The position numbers and the translations under genes are program-made. Shown here one piece after another: positions 1 through 8,061 of a stretch of 64,000 bases of DNA. The DNA comes from Azospirillum brasilense (GTDB taxonomy: Bacteria; Pseudomonadota; Alphaproteobacteria; Azospirillales; Azospirillaceae): the NCBI RefSeq assembly GCF_003349955.1, contig NZ_QLKQ01000035.1:1-64000 (forward strand), written 5' to 3'. Below the pieces are notes generated by a model that had not been told where the DNA came from, did no database searches, and worked only from the letters and a program-made list of their open reading frames with translations. The first letter of the stretch is position 1. Every line of letters begins with the position of its first letter.

Positions 1-50
1 CTCGCGGTTACGAAAACCCAGTTCGTCGGCTAGGGTTCGAGAATTATTAG

Positions 51-1007
51 TTATCCACCTCCTTTCATGCGGGCGGCGGCCCGGCCGATCGCCGCCTTCA
101 GGCTCGTATCAGTGACCGCAGTATAGATCTCTGTGGTTGATATACTCTGGTGGCCGAGCAGCCTCTGGACGAGACGGATGTCCAGGCCGTTTTCCAGCAG
201 GCGCGTCGCCGCCGTATGGCGCAGCATGTGCGGGGTGATCCGGCGGACGATCCCCGCGTCCACCGCCGTTTCGCGCAGGAGGGACCGGACGAACTGCGTC
301 GTACCGGGGGCGCCGGAGGCCGTTATCACGAACCCGTCATGCGCGCCGCGCCGTGCCGCGGTGGCCGTGCGGTAGGCTGACACCAGGGCCGCCGTTTCGT
401 CATCGGGCAGGAAGACGCGACGCTGCCGGCTGCCCTTGCCCATGATGGTGATGACGCGCTCGATCAGGTCGATGTCTGGCACGCGGATGCTCACCAGTTC
501 ACCGACGCGCAGACCCGTGCACAGCAGCACCTCCAGCACGACCAGCGCGGTGAAGGCATTGGGGTCGGCGCGCTTGGCAATCCGCAGCGCCTTGGCCTCG
601 GTAATGCGGCCCGACAGGCCGACGCGGTCCAGGGCGGTGCGGCACAGCCGGCGCACCTCGTCGTCGGTCAGGTTGCGCGGTAGGCGCTTGGGCAAACGGA
701 TGCGCGCGTCCAAGCGGTGAAAGGGACTGATCGGAATGACCTCGTCCAACTCCAGCCAGCGGAACATCACCTTCAGGCAGGCGATGCGACGCTTCACGCT
801 GGTCTCCTTCAGGCCGCGGGTCTCGAACAAGTGGCTGAGGTAGCGGCGCAGCAGCTGACGATCGATGGCAGCGACGGAGATGCCGGGAGCGGCAAAGCGC
901 TCGAACTCCTTCAGGTCGATGGCGTAGGCGCGCAGGCTGTGCGCCGACAGGTTCTTAGCGACCCGGCAATAGGCGAGGAAATCGGCGCAGGCAGAGGCGA
1001 CATTCAT
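51..1007 (-). CDS. Tyrosine recombinase (XerC/XerD-like integrase)
   Basis: This 318-residue protein has the full tyrosine recombinase fold by motif. There is an N-terminal SAM-like core-binding region (residues about 5-95) and a catalytic domain with R167 (in GLRVGEL), K191 (in GKGSRQR), H260-x-x-R263, H286 (LLGHQS) and the nucleophile Y295 (EIYT). Such enzymes cut and rejoin DNA at short core sites to resolve plasmid multimers or to move elements. The length is close to XerC/D (about 300), with a small insertion around residues 120-150. It points away from the long operon that follows and could be a resolvase of the plasmid or the integrase of the neighbouring cargo. The start at 1007 gives a standard N-terminus. 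Family call is secure; the target site is unknown. Confidence 0.9.
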   Translation of the reverse strand: MNVASACADFLAYCRVAKNLSAHSLRAYAIDLKEFERFAAPGISVAAIDRQLLRRYLSHLFETRGLKETSVKRRIACLKVMFRWLELDEVIPISPFHRLDARIRLPKRLPRNLTDDEVRRLCRTALDRVGLSGRITEAKALRIAKRADPNAFTALVVLEVLLCTGLRVGELVSIRVPDIDLIERVITIMGKGSRQRRVFLPDDETAALVSAYRTATAARRGAHDGFVITASGAPGTTQFVRSLLRETAVDAGIVRRITPHMLRHTAATRLLENGLDIRLVQRLLGHQSISTTEIYTAVTDTSLKAAIGRAAARMKGGG

Positions 1008-1254
1008 GGATGACCATCCGGGAGCACGAGCTCAGGGCGTGGCGCCACGCCATGGCCGGGCAAGGACGTGTTTCCTCGCAAGACATGCATTCGTGTGCCA
1101 ATGATGACGACGGATGATTAGAGCACCAACGAATCGCGCGCAAGGCCAAGCCTCCGCTTCACCAGCCCCGTTGGGCTGTGGCGTACCGACGGACACCGGC
1201 AGAACTTCGGGTTTCCATGTGGTAAGCTGATTGCCCGCCACCCTGGCTCGGTCG

Positions 1255-1611
1255 TCAAAGGGCTCCCGTCGCGAGCATGAGCACCGGTTGCTCCTGCCTG
1301 TTTATCAGCATGTCGATCCAGACGGTTTCCGCCCCGCCGGCCTTTCTGGGGCAGGCGACCAGGATCACCCGGACGGGGGTCAGCGAATCGAACGCCGTTT
1401 CGATGCTGCGGTCGTTGCGCGGCTCCGTAGCGACGCCCTCCTCATCGAGGAGGCGAACAGTGCAACAACCCGACGCGACCGTCACATCCAATTGATCGCT
1501 GCGACGAGTCGGATGGCGTGACAACGGGCCGACGGCTCCAACAAGAGAGCCCGCGCGGCGAGCCGAAGAGAACGCTGGAAGGGCGTCCTCGGCGCCGGCC
1601 TGCACCTCCAC
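1255..1611 (-). CDS. Possible small hypothetical protein or gene remnant
   Basis: A minus-strand open frame of up to 118 residues whose last 80 or so codons show high third-position GC, as in the real genes around it. The reading includes segments such as LDVTVASG and VRVILVACPRK that look like alternating beta strands. No family is recognised. There is no good ATG start and no clear ribosome binding site. It could be a small gene with a GTG start or the 3' end of a decayed gene. Confidence 0.3.
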   Translation of the reverse strand: MEVQAGAEDALPAFSSARRAGSLVGAVGPLSRHPTRRSDQLDVTVASGCCTVRLLDEEGVATEPRNDRSIETAFDSLTPVRVILVACPRKAGGAETVWIDMLINRQEQPVLMLATGAL

Positions 1612-1895
1612 TCCGACGCGGCGTAAGCCACCGAAGTCGCGCCTTCGAGCTCCATGCTCGATCTCGGATACCCGAACTCCATCCGCATCACTTGATCACC
1701 GGAGGGGTTGAAGCGGGCTATTGCCTCTTTTGACACGCTGCAATACGCGGAACCTGGGGCTTTCTGTGCATCAGTTTCGTTTGTGTAACAATGCCAGCGA
1801 ACCCATTCAACCCCTTACAGCTCAACATACCGCGGTATTCATTTATTCAAAAGATATCAGCTGGTAGCGTATAGCGTTGCCTATTCCTTGTTTTC

Positions 1896-1923
1896 TCTCT
1901 TAATCTCCTCTCGAATTAAGAGA
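1896..1923. promoter_or_regulatory. Inverted repeat and putative promoter of the long operon
   Basis: Two perfect 9-bp arms, TCTCTTAAT and ATTAAGAGA, are separated by 10 bases in an AT-rich patch about 45 bases upstream of the first start codon (1968). A weak sigma70-like pair, TTGCCT (1877-1882) and CTTAAT (1899-1904) with 16 bases between, puts the -10 box inside the left arm. This is the geometry of a repressor operator over a promoter. It could also form an RNA hairpin in the leader. Function is inferred from position only. Confidence 0.5.
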
Positions 1924-1967
1924 ATACCAATGGAAGACCAAAAGGCTGGCTGTTCGTAGGCTGAACT

Positions 1968-4292
1968 GTGCAACACGTGAACCGAATTCTTATTTTCCAT
2001 TTGTATGCTATGAATCAGCCACGCCTTATGAGGCTGCTCCGGCACAGTGTCCATTTCACCGGCTGGTTCGGGCAAGCGCGTTTTGTTGGAGCCGTAGCTG
2101 CCGGCATCTCTGCTGCCTACTTGGCAGCTGTTTTCCCGGCCGCCGTTGGGAGTTGGGGCCGGATGGTTTTGGTTGTCGGCTGGGCTTCGGCAACCCTGGC
2201 GGGGCTGACCGCCGCGCTGTCCTTTTGGCAGGCTCGCCGCCTCTGGCACCGTCGCGCCGGGAGTCCCGCCCGGGGCCTGCTCCGGTTCGGCCACGCTCAA
2301 AAAATCGGCTTTGCCGCCGCGGGCGCGACCTGGGCGCTGATGCCACTGACGTTGGCGCTGACGCTTCTGCGCTTTGCCGGCCCCCTCGAACCGGTGCTGG
2401 CCTTCGTCGCCCTCGCGTCGGGAGTGGGCGCCTATGCCCTGTCCGGTATCGTCGGGGGACCACCGGCCTGCGTTGCGCTTCTCGACTGGGTGGCGAAGCC
2501 GCGCTGGCCAACCGGACCGTGGGCTGATCAGGCGGCGCAGGGCCTTGTGGCGGCACACCGCCATACGGCGGCCATGGAATGGGACATGGGCAAGGTCGAC
2601 CGTGGCCCGACACGCCTCGGCCGGCTGGTCGGCGCCGCGAGCCGCGGCTTCCAAGATGGGCCAGGAGCATGGCCTGCGGATCTGTCCGTCGGAGCGGAAT
2701 GGGTGTTCGGCGACATACGCTGGCGTGCCGCAGGAACGCTGAAACTCTTGGCCGGAATGCTGCCGATCGTGGGACTGCTGCTGCTCGTCGGCTTTCCGGG
2801 CACGGGCTGGCTGATCCGCTTAGCGCCATTGCCGGATGCGGGAACACCCGCAATGGAGGACGCCAAGTCGCCGACCGCCTCGGAGCACGACCAGCCGCCC
2901 TCCCCTTCTTCCGGACAGGACGCGGCGAGCGGTTCAAGCGTCCAAGGCGAATCGAACCGCGGCGATGGAGCAGGGCAGTCCGGGACCGAGCCCGACGGCG
3001 CAGCGAATGGCGGGAACGCCGCTCCCCAAAGCCGGGGGAGCGGCGGTCAGGCTAAGGAAGCGCAATCTCAGAACGGTAATGGGACTGAGAACGGCCAAGG
3101 AACAGGCGGAAGCGGGCGCGCCGGTGGCGGCAACGCGGCCAACGGCAACGGTTCCCAGGGAGGAGGCGGCCAAGCGCAGGGCCACGGCGCTGGAGGCGGC
3201 GGTCAGTCCGACCAGAGCGGCGCCACTGGGGCGCAAAGCCGGACCGGCGACCAAGGTGGCGGTGGCAATCCCCCTGGCAACCCCACCGGACAGGGAATCG
3301 GCGCCACGCCGCAGGGCCAGACTGGAAACGCGAACGCCGGGGGAGCCGGAACGGCAGCGCAAGGAAGCACCCAGGGAAGCAGCGGCCAAGGAGCGGCGGG
3401 CTCTCCGAACACCGGCGCACCGACGCCACAGGGTGGCGGCTCGTCCTCACAAAGCGGTTCCGGACAGAATGCCGGCACCCAGAGTGGCGGAGGGCAAGGA
3501 AACGGGCTACCGGCCAATGGTGCCGCACAGCCCCAGGCCGGAGTCCAGGGCGCAGGCGGGACCGGACGCTCCGGAGAGGGTTCAAAAGCAGACGACGGCG
3601 CCCAGAAAGGCCAGCCCGGAAACAGCGCATCGAACGGCGGCGCTCCTGAACGAGGCGCGTCCGGCAACGCCCGGCAAACCGCATCCCCGCCGGATAGGGG
3701 CAAGTCCGATGACCGATCCTCCGGCAATCAAAGCGCCACTTCCCTGAACACGGGTGGGCAGACACCGGGCGGGCAAGGCTCGGGTGTCCGGAACCCAGGC
3801 GCCCAGGCGACGCCCGGCCGTGCCGGAAACGCCGGCTCCGGTGCGAAGGATGCCAACCCGACCGGAACCGGATCCGGCGCCCAGAACGGCGGTGCCGGAA
3901 GTGGAAAAGCCTCGGACGGTCATGTGCAGAGCAGCGCTTCATCAAAGCCGGGGATCGCTCCCGCCGAAGGGCATGTCGCACAGGGGGGCTCCAGCACGGG
4001 CGACATGACGGTCCGGCTCCCGGGATTCGGGCAAGAGCGTGTGACCGACGCGGAACCCATGCCGCCACTCCAGCGCTTCGACCCGTTGGCCGTTCCGCCG
4101 CCCGGCGCGGCGGCCACGCCAACCGTCACGATCGACCTGCCGGCGCTGCGGGGCGGCGCTTCCGCATCGGCGCGTGCGGACGGGCCGGCGCCCGCGGCCG
4201 GTGCGTTGCCGCGAAACAACGGTCCATCCCGGCTGCGAACGGAGCAGCCCTTGCCGGCGTGGGTCGGCCACATCATGGAAGGAGCACGGTAA
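1968..4292 (+). CDS. Membrane protein with long Gly/Gln/Asn/Ser-rich tail
   Basis: First gene of the long operon, 774 residues from a GTG at 1968; an ATG at 2010 (14 residues shorter) is an equally possible start. The N-terminal 290 residues hold about four hydrophobic segments (around 25-50, 58-80, 105-160 and 260-280). Then comes a block of roughly 370 residues made almost only of G, Q, N, S, A, T and P, without a fixed repeat unit, followed by about 95 more ordinary residues rich in proline and alanine. The layout is that of an inner-membrane anchor carrying a long flexible, low-complexity arm. No family is recognised. It ends 4 bases before the first moxR gene. The role is unknown; scaffold or condensate-like behaviour is a guess. 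Confidence 0.75.
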   Translation: MQHVNRILIFHLYAMNQPRLMRLLRHSVHFTGWFGQARFVGAVAAGISAAYLAAVFPAAVGSWGRMVLVVGWASATLAGLTAALSFWQARRLWHRRAGSPARGLLRFGHAQKIGFAAAGATWALMPLTLALTLLRFAGPLEPVLAFVALASGVGAYALSGIVGGPPACVALLDWVAKPRWPTGPWADQAAQGLVAAHRHTAAMEWDMGKVDRGPTRLGRLVGAASRGFQDGPGAWPADLSVGAEWVFGDIRWRAAGTLKLLAGMLPIVGLLLLVGFPGTGWLIRLAPLPDAGTPAMEDAKSPTASEHDQPPSPSSGQDAASGSSVQGESNRGDGAGQSGTEPDGAANGGNAAPQSRGSGGQAKEAQSQNGNGTENGQGTGGSGRAGGGNAANGNGSQGGGGQAQGHGAGGGGQSDQSGATGAQSRTGDQGGGGNPPGNPTGQGIGATPQGQTGNANAGGAGTAAQGSTQGSSGQGAAGSPNTGAPTPQGGGSSSQSGSGQNAGTQSGGGQGNGLPANGAAQPQAGVQGAGGTGRSGEGSKADDGAQKGQPGNSASNGGAPERGASGNARQTASPPDRGKSDDRSSGNQSATSLNTGGQTPGGQGSGVRNPGAQATPGRAGNAGSGAKDANPTGTGSGAQNGGAGSGKASDGHVQSSASSKPGIAPAEGHVAQGGSSTGDMTVRLPGFGQERVTDAEPMPPLQRFDPLAVPPPGAAATPTVTIDLPALRGGASASARADGPAPAAGALPRNNGPSRLRTEQPLPAWVGHIMEGAR

Positions 4293-4296
4293 ATCC

Positions 4297-5517
4297 ATGG
4301 ACGGCCAGGGCAGTCCGGCGCTGCACCGGAACGATCTCGACTATGTCAAGGCGGTGCTCGACGGCGTCGGGCGCAGCATGTACGGGCTGGACGATGTGGT
4401 CCGCCTGCTGATCGTCGCGCTGTACGGGGGCGGACATGTGCTCCTGGAAGGAAACCCCGGTCTGGGCAAGACGCAGCTCGTCAAGACGCTGTGCGCCAGC
4501 CTGGGCTTCGGCGACGAGCGCTGGGGCCGAATTCAGTTCACCCCCGATCTGATGCCGGCAGATATCACCGGCACCAAGATGCCGGTGAACGGCGACATGG
4601 CGCATTTCGCCTTCCAGCCCGGGCCGGTGTTCCGCTGGCTGCTGCTCGCCGACGAGATCAACCGCGCAACGCCGAAGACCCAATCGGCGATGCTGGAGGC
4701 CATGGCCGAGCGCCAAGTCACCGTGCTCGGCGAAACCCACAGCCTGACGCCCGAAACATCGGTGAGCTACGGCGGCCGGTCGGGGATGTTGCGCCCGCCC
4801 TTCATGGTGCTGGCAACGCAGAACCCGATCGACCAGGAAGGCGTGTTCGATCTGCCGGAAGCACAGGCGGACCGCTTCATGTTCAAGATCCGCATGCCGT
4901 TCCCTTCGGCGGCGGTGCTGTCGCAGATCGTCCGCAAGGATGCCGGCCTGCCCGCGGCGAAGGCTGGCGGCGAATCCGCCAAGACCACCGGGAACGAGGA
5001 CGAAGCCCTGACCCGCTTCGACCGCATCAGGCGCGCGATCCGGGCGCTGGACCCGCCTCCGGTGGTCTGCGACCACATCGTCAACATCGTGTTGGCGACC
5101 AACCGTGGGGCAGCCGCCGGAGCCGCCGGACTGGAACGCCGTGCCGCGGAGGAGTTGGACGAGTGGAGCCGCCGGTACATCGAATACGGCGCCGGCCCCC
5201 GCGCCGCGACGGCGCTCATGCTGGGCGCGAAGGGCTGGGCCGGGTTGTTCCTGGGCGGTGCCGACCAGGCGGGCGCCGCCCTGGCACACATCGCCCTGCC
5301 GGTGCTGCGCCACCGTCTGAAGCTGGTGTTCGACTGGGAACGCCGTTTCGAGGAGGACGCAAAGAAGCGCTACCGCGAAGCGCCGCTCGGGCGGGACAAC
5401 CGCCACGACGCCCTCCTCGCGGATCTGGTGCTGCGCACCGCGCCGGCCGAGGCCGGATACCGCGATCTCGTCCGCCAGTCCCTGCGCGCCCACGGCGCCG
5501 TCCTGCCCGACCGCTGA
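4297..5517 (+). CDS. MoxR-family AAA+ ATPase (first copy)
   Basis: A 406-residue MoxR ATPase. The Walker A motif GNPGLGKT lies at residues 52-59 and Walker B LLLADE at 115-120, followed by the MoxR signature INRATPKTQSAML. MoxR proteins are chaperone-like ATPases that remodel or activate partners carrying vWA domains. The ATG at 4297 follows a GGAAGGAG ribosome binding site and starts 4 bases after the previous stop; an upstream in-frame extension reads into the previous gene and is rejected. Its neighbours, a DUF58 protein and a BatA-like vWA protein, are the classical MoxR operon partners, so these three probably form one unit. Confidence 0.93.
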   Translation: MDGQGSPALHRNDLDYVKAVLDGVGRSMYGLDDVVRLLIVALYGGGHVLLEGNPGLGKTQLVKTLCASLGFGDERWGRIQFTPDLMPADITGTKMPVNGDMAHFAFQPGPVFRWLLLADEINRATPKTQSAMLEAMAERQVTVLGETHSLTPETSVSYGGRSGMLRPPFMVLATQNPIDQEGVFDLPEAQADRFMFKIRMPFPSAAVLSQIVRKDAGLPAAKAGGESAKTTGNEDEALTRFDRIRRAIRALDPPPVVCDHIVNIVLATNRGAAAGAAGLERRAAEELDEWSRRYIEYGAGPRAATALMLGAKGWAGLFLGGADQAGAALAHIALPVLRHRLKLVFDWERRFEEDAKKRYREAPLGRDNRHDALLADLVLRTAPAEAGYRDLVRQSLRAHGAVLPDR

Positions 5518-5521
5518 CGCC

Positions 5522-6454
5522 ATGGCCGCCCCTCCGCCCTTCCCTCTCGACCCGGCACAGCTCGACGCCTACCGGCTGGCGACCAAACGCCGCCTGCCGG
5601 CCGGTCAGGTTGGGGGGCATCTGCGGCGCAAGCAGGGGCAGAGCCTGGAGTTTCGGGAACACCGTCGCTACCTGCCCGGCGACGATTTCCGCCACATCGA
5701 CTGGCGCGCCACGGCGCGGTTGGGGCCGCAGGCCGATCCGCTGGTGCGCACCTACGCGGCCGAGCAGCGCCTGACCATCGCGGTGTCGGTGGACACGCGG
5801 GACACCATGTGGCTGCCAGCACAGGGCCGCAAGCTGGACATGGCGCTGTGGCTCGCCCACGCCATCGCTTCCGTGGCCCTGGCCTCGGGCGACCGGGTCC
5901 TGCTGCATCGGCTGTTCGGGAATGGCCAGAGCCTGGAAGAGTTCGTCGGACGGCACCTTCCGCCCCGCGCCGTCGACTTTCTGGCCTGCTCCGCCGTCAC
6001 GGCGGGGGACGCCTTCGACGGCGAAGCCCTGCACCGCCGCCTGCCGCCGACGTCGGTGTGGATCGTCGTGTCGGATTTCTATTTCGAGGACGCCGAGGGG
6101 CGCTGGCGGGACCTGCTGGCACGAGCGCAGGAGGGATCACGCTGGGTCATCCTGGTCGAGCTGGACAGTTGGCCGGCGGAGCGCGCTCTTCTCCAAGGCC
6201 CGACGCTGGTTGACGGGCCGGGGCTGGCTGCCAGCCCCCTGCGCCGCGACATCGACGACGCCCAGGCCGATGCCGTGGAACGCCGGTTGGCCGCCCACAC
6301 CAAAAGCCTTTGGGAGCCGGTACGGCTTGGCGGGCTCGACCATGTCCTGTGGCGCTGGCCGGCCGAACCAATGGCCGACCGCGGAGCCTCCTTCTTCGCG
6401 GAGCGGTTCTTTGCTGAACCGGTGCTGGCCCGTCTGTTCGCGAGGCGCGCATGA
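5522..6454 (+). CDS. DUF58 domain protein
   Basis: A 310-residue protein with the DUF58 signature at residues 41-65 (FREHRRYLPGDDFRHIDW), which marks the family that accompanies MoxR ATPases and vWA proteins. The remainder resembles a degenerate vWA-type fold, with segments such as SVDTRDTMW in the usual metal-site position. DUF58 proteins are thought to link MoxR to its membrane vWA partners; no enzymatic activity is established. It starts 4 bases after moxR and overlaps the next gene by 4 bases (ATGA), suggesting coupled translation. Confidence 0.9.
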   Translation: MAAPPPFPLDPAQLDAYRLATKRRLPAGQVGGHLRRKQGQSLEFREHRRYLPGDDFRHIDWRATARLGPQADPLVRTYAAEQRLTIAVSVDTRDTMWLPAQGRKLDMALWLAHAIASVALASGDRVLLHRLFGNGQSLEEFVGRHLPPRAVDFLACSAVTAGDAFDGEALHRRLPPTSVWIVVSDFYFEDAEGRWRDLLARAQEGSRWVILVELDSWPAERALLQGPTLVDGPGLAASPLRRDIDDAQADAVERRLAAHTKSLWEPVRLGGLDHVLWRWPAEPMADRGASFFAERFFAEPVLARLFARRA

Positions 6455-8061
6455 TCACGGCCATCGCCGGCATCGCCGCGGCACTCGCGGCACTCGTCGC
6501 CGTCTACATGAGCCGGCCGCTGTTCCGAAAGGTCGAGGTCTCCTCCGCCCGCTTTCTAATGGACTTGCCGGAGCCGACCGCCGCCAGGCGGCGCTGGTCG
6601 CCCGCCCTGCCGCTGCGCTCGCTGTCGTTCTGGCTTCAGGTGGCCGTGGTGGGCCTGCTTCTGGCCGCCGCGTTGCTGGAGGCGTGGCGGGTGGCCGGCG
6701 TGGGGGGCGCGCGGCTGGGCGTCTGGCTGCTGATCGACACATCCCACAGCATGACGACGCGTCAGGGAGGCGGGATGCGCTTCGATCTGGCGCGCGCCGC
6801 GGTGGAGCGGGCGATCGACCGAGTGTCCGTCCAGGCGGCCGGGGAGGCGCCGTGCTTCCGCCTGTCCTCCTTCGACCTGCGGCGGGTCGAGTGGCTGGGC
6901 AGCGGCACCGCGGACGCGGCGCGCGCGGCGATGGCCGGGCTGCGCCCCCGGGCGGCGGGCACCGATCTGTCCGCCGCAATGGGCGCCCTGTCGGCACCGC
7001 CACCGGAAGGCTGTCCGATCACCCATGTGGTGGTGGTGACGGACCGTCCCGTACCGGCGGTGCCAGCGGACACCGACCGGTCCCTGGTCTGGATCGACGT
7101 GGGCCAACCGGTCGACAACATCGGGATCGATGGGCTTGAGGTGCAGCGCGACCCCTTCACCGGCGCCGTGCGGGAGGTGGTGGCGGCCATCACCGCCTGG
7201 GGCGCCCGCCCCGGAGACGCCCGTGCGGTGGTGTACGGCCCGGATGGACGGCCCGTTGCGGAACGCCGCGCCGCCTGGTCGCCTTACGGCCCCTGGCGGG
7301 TCGCTTTCGAACCGGATCGCCCGGGAACCTACCGTATCGCATTATCTCCCTCCGGGGCCTACGATGGAGACGACGCTGTCGAGCTGGAGGTCGGTACCGG
7401 CAACACCCTGAGCGTGGACTGGCGGCTCCCGGACCGGCGCCTGCCGGACCGGCTGGGCTGGCCGTCCAACACCGGACGGCCCATGCTCCGGGTGGTGGGC
7501 GACCCTGGGCAAGCCGGACCCGAGCCGACCCTCGTCGTCGGGCCAGGCTACCGGAGCGGCGCCTCGCGGGTGGATCTCTTCGCCGACCGTCACCCGATGC
7601 TGGCGGGGCTGAATTTCGACGTGCTCGACGACGCCGGCATGTCGGCGGCACGACTCCCCGATGGATTCCGCATGGTCGCCGCCGACGCGGCGCGGCGGGT
7701 CTGGATCGCCGCACGGGAAGCACCACGGACCGCCTACATCCCCGGGCTTCCGTCGGCGGGACGCGGCCCGCTTGACGACGCGTCCACCCTGCTGTTCTTC
7801 AACGCGGTGCGCTGGCTTCTGGCGGACCAGCCGGTGGCGGTTCCGGGGCGGTGGCTGTCGCCGGACGGAACGGCGATCGACGCCCCATCCGGCGAAGGCT
7901 ATACGGGCGGCGAGCCGCGATCCCACGGCACCCTGGACGACCTCGCACCGCGGCCCGCCGGCACGGCGCCGGAGCCGGTGTGGCCATGGCTGGTTCTGAC
8001 CGCCGCCTTGCTGTTCGCGGTGGAGCGGGTTCACGCCGCCGTTCGCTGGAGGACGGCATGA
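6451..8061 (+). CDS. BatA-like membrane vWA protein
   Basis: A 536-residue protein with the Bat/aerotolerance layout. It has an N-terminal membrane segment (about 5-20), a second one (about 55-75), then a vWA domain with an intact MIDAS motif D96-T-S98-H-S100, an Ig-like middle region, and a C-terminal membrane segment (about 510-528). vWA domains bind divalent metal and protein partners; in Bat systems they are driven by MoxR. Overlaps of 4 bases on both sides tie it to its neighbours. The target of the complex is unknown. Confidence 0.87.
   Translation: MITAIAGIAAALAALVAVYMSRPLFRKVEVSSARFLMDLPEPTAARRRWSPALPLRSLSFWLQVAVVGLLLAAALLEAWRVAGVGGARLGVWLLIDTSHSMTTRQGGGMRFDLARAAVERAIDRVSVQAAGEAPCFRLSSFDLRRVEWLGSGTADAARAAMAGLRPRAAGTDLSAAMGALSAPPPEGCPITHVVVVTDRPVPAVPADTDRSLVWIDVGQPVDNIGIDGLEVQRDPFTGAVREVVAAITAWGARPGDARAVVYGPDGRPVAERRAAWSPYGPWRVAFEPDRPGTYRIALSPSGAYDGDDAVELEVGTGNTLSVDWRLPDRRLPDRLGWPSNTGRPMLRVVGDPGQAGPEPTLVVGPGYRSGASRVDLFADRHPMLAGLNFDVLDDAGMSAARLPDGFRMVAADAARRVWIAAREAPRTAYIPGLPSAGRGPLDDASTLLFFNAVRWLLADQPVAVPGRWLSPDGTAIDAPSGEGYTGGEPRSHGTLDDLAPRPAGTAPEPVWPWLVLTAALLFAVERVHAAVRWRTA

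Larger units (their letters stand above)
1008..1967. other. Intergenic region before the long operon
   Basis: About 960 bases with no secure gene. The first 730 bases are GC-rich and hold one possible minus-strand coding stretch (1255-1611, listed separately). From about 1740 the sequence becomes clearly more AT-rich and contains a 10-bp palindrome (TACCGCGGTA, near 1830) and the 28-bp inverted repeat at 1896-1923, so this part is most likely the regulatory region of the operon that begins at 1968. Confidence 0.6.
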
